Of a stretch of DNA of 9,898 bases, positions 6,148-9,898 are shown piece by piece. The stretch covers positions 1-9,898 of the forward strand of contig CAZITV010000082.1 of NCBI GenBank assembly GCA_964542255.1, read 5' to 3'. The DNA comes from CAYMSF01 sp964542255 (GTDB taxonomy: Bacteria; Verrucomicrobiota; Lentisphaeria; Victivallales; Victivallaceae). How positions within the stretch are numbered: the stretch's first letter is position 1; every line of letters starts with the position of its first letter. Under the pieces are notes generated by a model. That model ran no database searches. It worked only from the letters and a program-made list of their open reading frames with translations, and was not told where the DNA came from. The position numbers and the translations under genes were made by a program.

Positions 6148-6927
6148 GTGAAACAGATGAAAATTGCAATTTCAGGTAAGGGCGGAGTCGGCAAATCAAC
6201 TTTGGCGGCTACACTAGCTTTACTGCTGGCGAAACAGGGTAATAAAATTTTGGCGCTGGATTGCGACCCGGATGCTAATCTCGCCGGGGCGCTCGGTCTC
6301 AGCCACGAAGCACAAGCCGCCATAGTGCCAATTTCACATCAAATCGCTCTCATCGAAGAACGCACCGGAGCAAAAGTCAAACGCTACGGGCAAATGTTCA
6401 AGTTGAATCCAGAAGTATCCGACATCGCGGATAACTATGCCACCATGTGCCGCGGCGTAGCGCTGCTGGTGCTCGGCGCAGTTGAAAACGGCGGCTCAGG
6501 TTGCGCCTGTCCTGAAAGCATTCTTATCAAAGCGCTTGTAACTGACTTGGTGCTCTACAAAAACGAAGCGCTGATTATGGATATGGAAGCCGGAGTTGAA
6601 CACCTCGGACGTGCCACCGCCAAAGGTGTTGATACAATGATTATCGTGGTGGAACCAGGACAAAATTCTATTGATTGTGCCAACCGCATCATTAAAATGT
6701 CACAGCAAATCGGCATTAAAAATCTTTGTTTCGTCGCTAATAAAGTCAAAGACGAAGCGGATGAACAATTTATCCGGCAGGCGCTTGCCGGACAGCGTAT
6801 TCTCGCCTCTCTTCCTTATTCCGATATGTTCTGCAAATCTGACCGCGGCGGTCAGGCGGCAATTGACGTGCTGCCCCCTGAACTCCTCGCCATCTTCGAG
6901 AATATCCTCGCTCAGCTCCAAGCATAA
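6148..6927 (+). CDS. cooC: CooC/AcsF-type MinD-like ATPase, CO dehydrogenase nickel maturation factor
   Basis: The 259-residue protein is a deviant-Walker P-loop ATPase (SIMIBI class, MinD/NifH-like). Numbered from GTG 6148, the Walker A GKGGVGKST is at 10-18, the switch I region DCDPDANL at 38-45 and the switch II region DMEAGVEHLGR at 145-155. The C-x-C motif in GCACP (C119, C121) is what separates CooC from other MinD-like ATPases; in CooC dimers these cysteines bind nickel or zinc. The family inserts nickel into carbon monoxide dehydrogenase or acetyl-CoA synthase in an ATP-dependent way. ATG 6157 is probably the true start, because family members begin MKIAISGKGG and GGTGA lies five bases before it. 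It follows the methyltransferase genes but is separated from them by a terminator. No CODH gene is in the window, so its partner is inferred. Confidence 0.9.
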   Translation: MKQMKIAISGKGGVGKSTLAATLALLLAKQGNKILALDCDPDANLAGALGLSHEAQAAIVPISHQIALIEERTGAKVKRYGQMFKLNPEVSDIADNYATMCRGVALLVLGAVENGGSGCACPESILIKALVTDLVLYKNEALIMDMEAGVEHLGRATAKGVDTMIIVVEPGQNSIDCANRIIKMSQQIGIKNLCFVANKVKDEADEQFIRQALAGQRILASLPYSDMFCKSDRGGQAAIDVLPPELLAIFENILAQLQA

Positions 6928-6931
6928 ACCC

Positions 6932-6956
6932 ATAGGTCTGATAGGTCTTAGGTCTG
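6932..6956. repeat. short tandem repeat, ATAGGTCTK unit
   Basis: Two 9-bp units, ATAGGTCTG (6932-6940) and ATAGGTCTT (6941-6949), are followed by a partial third, AGGTCTG (6950-6956). They start only a few bases after the cooC-like stop codon. Confidence 0.8.
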
Positions 6957-6991
6957 CCGCTGAATTAGCTATTTTCCCAATTTAAAAACTC

Positions 6992-7017
6992 CCGCACTTC
7001 CGCACTTTCCGCACCTT
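6992..7017. repeat. short tandem repeat, CCGCACTT unit
   Basis: Three adjacent units of 8-9 bp: CCGCACTT (6992-6999), CCGCACTTT (7000-7008) and CCGCACCTT (7009-7017). The last merges into the CTTATCTTGGC repeat that recurs on the other side of the gap. Confidence 0.8.
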
Positions 7018-7056
7018 ATCTTGGCTGTTCGCCATTCCAGGCTGTTTGTTTTAAAC

Positions 7057-7180
7057 TTTTATCTTTTATCTTNNNNNNNNNNNNNNNNNNNNNNNNNNNN
7101 NNNNNNNNNNNNNNNNNNNNNNNNNNNNNNNNNNNNNNNNNNNNNNNNNNNNNNNNNNNNNNNNNNNNNNNNTTTTATCT
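7057..7180. repeat. TTTTATC heptamer repeat interrupted by the gap
   Basis: TTTTATC occurs twice in tandem immediately left of the N run (7057-7063, 7064-7070, then TT) and once immediately right of it (7173-7179). The gap therefore falls inside a heptanucleotide array whose true copy number is unknown. Confidence 0.7.
7073..7172. other. assembly gap of 100 N
   Basis: Exactly 100 consecutive N are present. That is a common placeholder for a gap of unknown size, so the real distance is not known. The repeats on both edges give a likely reason for the break. An apparent reading frame running through the Ns (7021-7233) is meaningless. Confidence 0.98.
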
Positions 7181-7204
7181 TGTCTATTCACTTTTCACCA
7201 TCTC

Positions 7205-8506
7205 TTATCTTGGCATCTCTTTCTCTTTTATAATATTATTGAGATAAACTGCTGCTGCGGTTCTGACAGTGTCAATGCCGAGATTTAAGTCCTGACGCGA
7301 CAGCGTTACCGGGAAATCTGGTTTGACGCCGATATGTTCAATATGCTCCCCGCACGGTCTGACATAATCCCCCAGCACGATTTGCAGGCGGAAACCACTG
7401 GGTAAAAGCACAAACTGCGACGGCAGGCATTTGCCGGAGGAGGTTTCGCCGAATATTTTAGCGGCGCCGGCATCCTGCATTGCGGCGGCGAAGATTTCTG
7501 CGGCACTGGCGGTGCCGGAATTGATTAGTATTGCGATGGGAACCTTTAATCCTGCGGATTGCGGATATGACGTGAGGGTTAATTGCGTATCTTTCATTTT
7601 CATTTTTCCCATCGGAATAGCTTGTGGATAGCACCAACCGGCAAGCCACTGCGGTAAGACGATGACGCCGCCAACATTATTGCGTAAATCAATAATTAAG
7701 GCGCGGCACGGTTTAAATTTACCGGTAACGAGCTTTCTGAAAGCGGCAGTGGCTTCCGGAAAAAACGCGTTTAGTCCCAGATAGGCGATACCATCAGGAG
7801 ATAGCTCCGCGTAATAGGCACCGAAACCGCGCGGCAGCACCCCAAACTTGAACCAGTTAAAACCGTTGGGTTTGCGAATCAGTTGAAGATTTCGCGGCGC
7901 AGTCTCTCCAGAGCGCATGATTTGCAGTTTTACCACAGTATCCGGCAATCCTGCCAAAGCAATTCCAGTCAACATATCCCAGGGAATATCCCCGGCATAA
8001 TTTGGCGTCAAATTGATGCCGTTAACCGCAATAATTTCATCACCGCTCTTTATCCCTGCCAGTGCCGCGGCGCTGTCAGAAACTACCCTTAGCACGCAAA
8101 TTTTGCCATTTGCCATAATGGGAATGATGCCGCAGTCAGCGGGAACATCGGCGGCGGCAGAATTAAGTATAACATCGCGGGCGGCAGCGGCGGTGAGAAT
8201 TTTTTGTTCTACTGCTCCGGTGGGCGGCAGCAGCTGCAGGTGGCTGTGACCGAATTCACGCAGCATCCGGTTCAAACACAATGCGGTTTGATGGTCATTG
8301 GCGCTTTTTTTTACTTCCGGCAGATATTTATCATAGATTAGGCGGTACCGCTGGTCGAAATCAGCCGAGAAGTGTTGTTTTCGAACATTATCCCATACTT
8401 CATTGAGGACGGTTTCACCGCGTGCCGGTGGGATGGCTTGCGCATTTAAAGCTGTAAACGCCAATAATAGAGGTATTAAATAGCCGTACTGCAGTCTATA
8501 TTTCAT
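7205..8506 (-). CDS. exported S41 family (C-terminal processing) peptidase with PDZ domain
   Basis: The 433-residue protein has an N-terminal signal peptide (hydrophobic about 8-22, likely cleavage after NAQA near 24), so it acts in the periplasm or outside. A helical N-terminal region (about 30-95) is followed by a PDZ-like domain (about 125-200, with SAAALAGIKSGDEIIAVNG) and the S41/TSPc protease domain (about 238-400). The catalytic serine is S334 in GTASAAE and the lysine is K359 in ETSSGK, with Q364 as the probable third residue. The Ser/Lys dyad is complete, so it should be active. Tail-specific proteases of this type cut unfolded or tagged exported proteins. ATG 8506 has no clear ribosome site. 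It follows the LolA-like gene by 50 bp on the same strand, suggesting co-transcription. The last three codons and the stop lie in a repeat that recurs across the gap. Confidence 0.92.
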   Translation of the reverse strand: MKYRLQYGYLIPLLLAFTALNAQAIPPARGETVLNEVWDNVRKQHFSADFDQRYRLIYDKYLPEVKKSANDHQTALCLNRMLREFGHSHLQLLPPTGAVEQKILTAAAARDVILNSAAADVPADCGIIPIMANGKICVLRVVSDSAAALAGIKSGDEIIAVNGINLTPNYAGDIPWDMLTGIALAGLPDTVVKLQIMRSGETAPRNLQLIRKPNGFNWFKFGVLPRGFGAYYAELSPDGIAYLGLNAFFPEATAAFRKLVTGKFKPCRALIIDLRNNVGGVIVLPQWLAGWCYPQAIPMGKMKMKDTQLTLTSYPQSAGLKVPIAILINSGTASAAEIFAAAMQDAGAAKIFGETSSGKCLPSQFVLLPSGFRLQIVLGDYVRPCGEHIEHIGVKPDFPVTLSRQDLNLGIDTVRTAAAVYLNNIIKEKEMPR

Positions 8507-8556
8507 AAATTGAATAAATGTTTCTGGTGTAGCGTGATTTTGAAAAAACTGCCTTG

Positions 8557-9306
8557 TTATTGAGCGGCCCGGATAAAAATACTCTCTTTAACGTCAAGAT
8601 TAAACTTAATATCGGTAATTTTTGTCGTCATTGTCATCCCAAGCGATGTTGCCGACTGTGTCACAGGAAAATACAATCCGTCAAATAGACGATAGTCGCT
8701 AAGAATAGTTTCTGATGGAATTTGTCCCATATCTGAATCAACTACCATCACCAGTTTGATGACAAAAAAAGTCTTGCTGTCAACATAAAAATGCATTGGC
8801 GGCAGCTCCAGCGCCGGGTCACAATAACAGCTCAATTTATAGCAATCTTTGCCGGCAACGTTCTCTGTATTCGGCGCCAGCTCAATTTTTGGAAAAATAT
8901 CCGTTAAACGATTGGCGGGATTGGTCATTTTAAGCACCAGCAGTTTAAAATTAAGTTGGGCACCGGTGGCTTGGGTAACGCCGATACCGGAAACTTCAGT
9001 CCAGGCTGAATTGCCATTGCATACTTCAATGGTGTCTGGCATACCTTCAGCTTTGATAATGCGCCGTAGTTTATCCGGAGATTTAAAAATTGATTCAATA
9101 CTAATTTTGATGGATTGTGCCGGAAATTCACCCTCATAAGTAATCGAGAAGCATTTGATCGTTTTCATTTTTTGCTGCGGGTCAATCGCAGCATCCATTT
9201 TCTGTACAATTGTTTCCACTGACGGCATCACCGTCTGTGCGGATAAATGCGCCGTGCCAATGACCGCAGCCAGCAAACTCAACATCATCATGCAATATTT
9301 TCTCAT
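8557..9306 (-). CDS. exported LolA-like (outer-membrane lipoprotein-sorting-like) protein
   Basis: The 249-residue protein has a signal peptide (hydrophobic about 6-22, likely cleavage near HLSA-QT, residue 23) and a beta-rich mature domain. Repeated short strands, PDKLRRIIKAEG followed by IEVCNGNSAW, FYVDSKTFFVIKLV and LFDGLYFPVTQ match the layout of LolA/LolB-like lipid- or lipoprotein-binding proteins: membrane-derived lipids sit in a half-barrel in that fold. It is paralogous to the protein at 3030-3794, sharing AIDP, NG..xW, IF.KI, C-[FY]-x-L-x-C (C155, C160 here), LPP..xYVD and TxKITDIKF-like ends. ATG 9306 is preceded by AAGGAAA at good spacing. It is the first gene of a pair with the S41 peptidase 50 bp downstream. 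The true ligand is unknown; a lipoprotein or envelope stress role is only inferred. Confidence 0.75.
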   Translation of the reverse strand: MRKYCMMMLSLLAAVIGTAHLSAQTVMPSVETIVQKMDAAIDPQQKMKTIKCFSITYEGEFPAQSIKISIESIFKSPDKLRRIIKAEGMPDTIEVCNGNSAWTEVSGIGVTQATGAQLNFKLLVLKMTNPANRLTDIFPKIELAPNTENVAGKDCYKLSCYCDPALELPPMHFYVDSKTFFVIKLVMVVDSDMGQIPSETILSDYRLFDGLYFPVTQSATSLGMTMTTKITDIKFNLDVKESIFIRAAQ

Positions 9307-9410
9307 TACGCTTTCCTTTTTTTAAGCTGATTTAATTCCGACAAGCTGCAATCTGAGCCAATCTGAAATATTAATCTACCATTGTATAGATAAAACGCAA
9401 ATAACATCAT

Positions 9411-9451
9411 GCCAGTAGTAGAATAATAATCCGCGCGGCACTGCTGCTGGC
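9411..9451 (+). other. possible RNA hairpin with GU pairs
   Basis: GCCAGTAGTAG (9411-9421) can pair along its whole length with CTGCTGCTGGC (9441-9451) if two G-U pairs are allowed. This gives an 11-bp stem on plus-strand RNA only, with a 19-nt loop that contains the palindrome CCGCGCGG (9431-9438). No T run follows, so it is not an ordinary terminator. It sits in the leader side of the 9306 gene region, on the opposite strand to that gene, and overlaps the start of the LamG remnant. Confidence 0.35.
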
Positions 9452-9789
9452 ATAAAAATTGCCGGTCAAGTGACAAGGTAAACGCACATTTGTCAACGTA
9501 AATGCATTTGATAACTTTGGAGGGGGCGCGTTTACTTTTTCAATTTTCAATTAATTCCGCGGACACTTTGCCTATGCCTTGTTCAATTCGGGTTATTTAT
9601 GATTTGCGCTCGCTGGAATTATATGTCAATAATAAACTTGCTTCGCGTTGCGACTTACTTGCCCCATTGCCTCGCTTAACTGGCGGCATTATTCTCGGTT
9701 GCGGGTACGGCTCCCCGGGGCCATCACTTGAGCCATACACTGGCACCATTGAAGAACTTAAAATAATAGCTGCGCCAGTGAAACCATAA
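9422..9789 (+). pseudogene. frame-broken remnant of a LamG/concanavalin A-like domain
   Basis: The longest open piece (9502-9789, 95 codons) has the second half of a LamG-type jelly roll. A YDLRSLELYVNNKLAS strand pair (residues 33-48; the family norm is YD...L.LYVNGKL) is followed by GGIILGCGYG (61-70) and the closing YTGTIEELKI (79-88). Its ATG follows directly after a TAA, with no ribosome site. The expected first half appears upstream in other frames: 9474-9551 reads VNVNAFDNFGGGAFTFSIF, a typical core strand, and 9422-9478 may hold AAGIKIAGQ. Two frame changes would join the pieces, one near 9471-9479 and one at the TTTTCAA tandem (9537-9550). LamG domains usually occur in large secreted carbohydrate-binding proteins, which are common in polysaccharide degraders. 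A short intact protein starting at 9502 is the alternative. Confidence 0.5.
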
Positions 9790-9831
9790 GATTAGTAAAT
9801 TTATATTATAGCAGTGGCTTAGTAGCTGTAA

Positions 9832-9898
9832 ATAAATAACGCAAAATATCCCGAAGAGATTTTGGGAATTGCCGAAGAGTACTGCAAGCATCCCTGCT
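9832..9898 (+). other. unresolved open reading stretch at the right edge
   Basis: From 9832 to the window end the plus strand stays open in the frame reading PEEILGIAEEYCKHPC, which looks protein-like, but no ATG, GTG or convincing start precedes it. At least one minus-strand frame is also open through the edge. The sequence is too short to choose a strand or product. Confidence 0.2.

Larger units (their letters stand above)
6928..7204. other. repeat-rich intergenic region containing a scaffold gap
   Basis: Between the convergent cooC-like and S41 peptidase genes lie 277 bases, of which 100 are N. The readable part consists largely of short imperfect tandem repeats, listed separately, plus the unmatched stretches at about 6957-6990 and 7026-7056. 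No gene or intrinsic terminator hairpin could be seen in the known sequence. Since the true gap length is unknown, something larger could be hidden. Confidence 0.8.
7015..7214. repeat. 11-bp direct repeat flanking the gap
   Basis: CTTATCTTGGC occurs at 7015-7025 and again at 7204-7214, one copy on each side of the N gap. The right copy covers the last codons and stop of the S41 peptidase gene on the minus strand. The intervening sequence contains more TTATCTT-like pieces, so the two copies may be parts of a longer imperfect repeat array. Confidence 0.65.

Noticed and set aside
7021..7233. Open frame across the N gap
   Set aside because: It is open only because Ns cannot encode stops, and the flanks are simple repeats.
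1..9898. CRISPR arrays, tRNA, rRNA, integrases or toxin-antitoxin pairs
   Set aside because: No regularly spaced repeats with unique spacers, no tRNA-like cloverleaf, and no recognisable recombinase or toxin motifs were seen on either strand.

Overview
The window looks like part of a Gram-negative, anaerobic, sugar-degrading bacterium. Three or four encoded proteins are exported to the periplasm or surface. A cupin/AraC regulator stands divergently from a sugar isomerase and a Gfo/Idh/MocA dehydrogenase. A CooC-type nickel ATPase implies a carbon monoxide dehydrogenase somewhere in the genome. Taken together this resembles the PVC group, perhaps Lentisphaerota/Victivallales, but that placement is an inference from gene content and style, not a search result. 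The window is part of a scaffold: it contains a 100-N gap at 7073-7172.

Left part (1-3794). A two-gene minus-strand operon encodes a TIM-barrel sugar isomerase/epimerase (2098-1289) and then a Gfo/Idh/MocA oxidoreductase (1266-154), and it ends at a strong hairpin terminator (91-123). Divergent from it, across about 105 bp that hold a palindrome and promoter-like boxes, lies an AraC-family regulator (2203-3033), which probably controls the operon. An exported LolA-like protein (3030/3042-3794) overlaps the regulator's stop codon and is probably translationally coupled to it.

Middle (3795-6927). After an AT-rich intergenic stretch come a homocysteine S-methyltransferase-domain protein (4060/4066-4971) and a short MetE-like/UROD-superfamily methyltransferase with a complete MetE-type zinc site (5003-6070). 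Then there is an intrinsic terminator (about 6085-6127), and about 20 nt later a CooC/AcsF-type ATPase (6148/6157-6927). The simplest reading is a folate-independent methyl-transfer and methionine module fed by a corrinoid protein, possibly the one of the Wood-Ljungdahl pathway. No corrinoid protein or CODH is present in the window.

Right part (6928-9898). A repeat-rich, gapped intergenic region is followed by a minus-strand pair: a second LolA-like exported protein (9306-8557), paralogous to the one at 3030, and a PDZ/S41 C-terminal-processing-type peptidase (8506-7205). Beyond them is a frame-broken remnant of a LamG/concanavalin-A-like domain (about 9422-9789) and an unresolved open stretch at the right edge. 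No rRNA, tRNA, CRISPR array or transposase was recognised.
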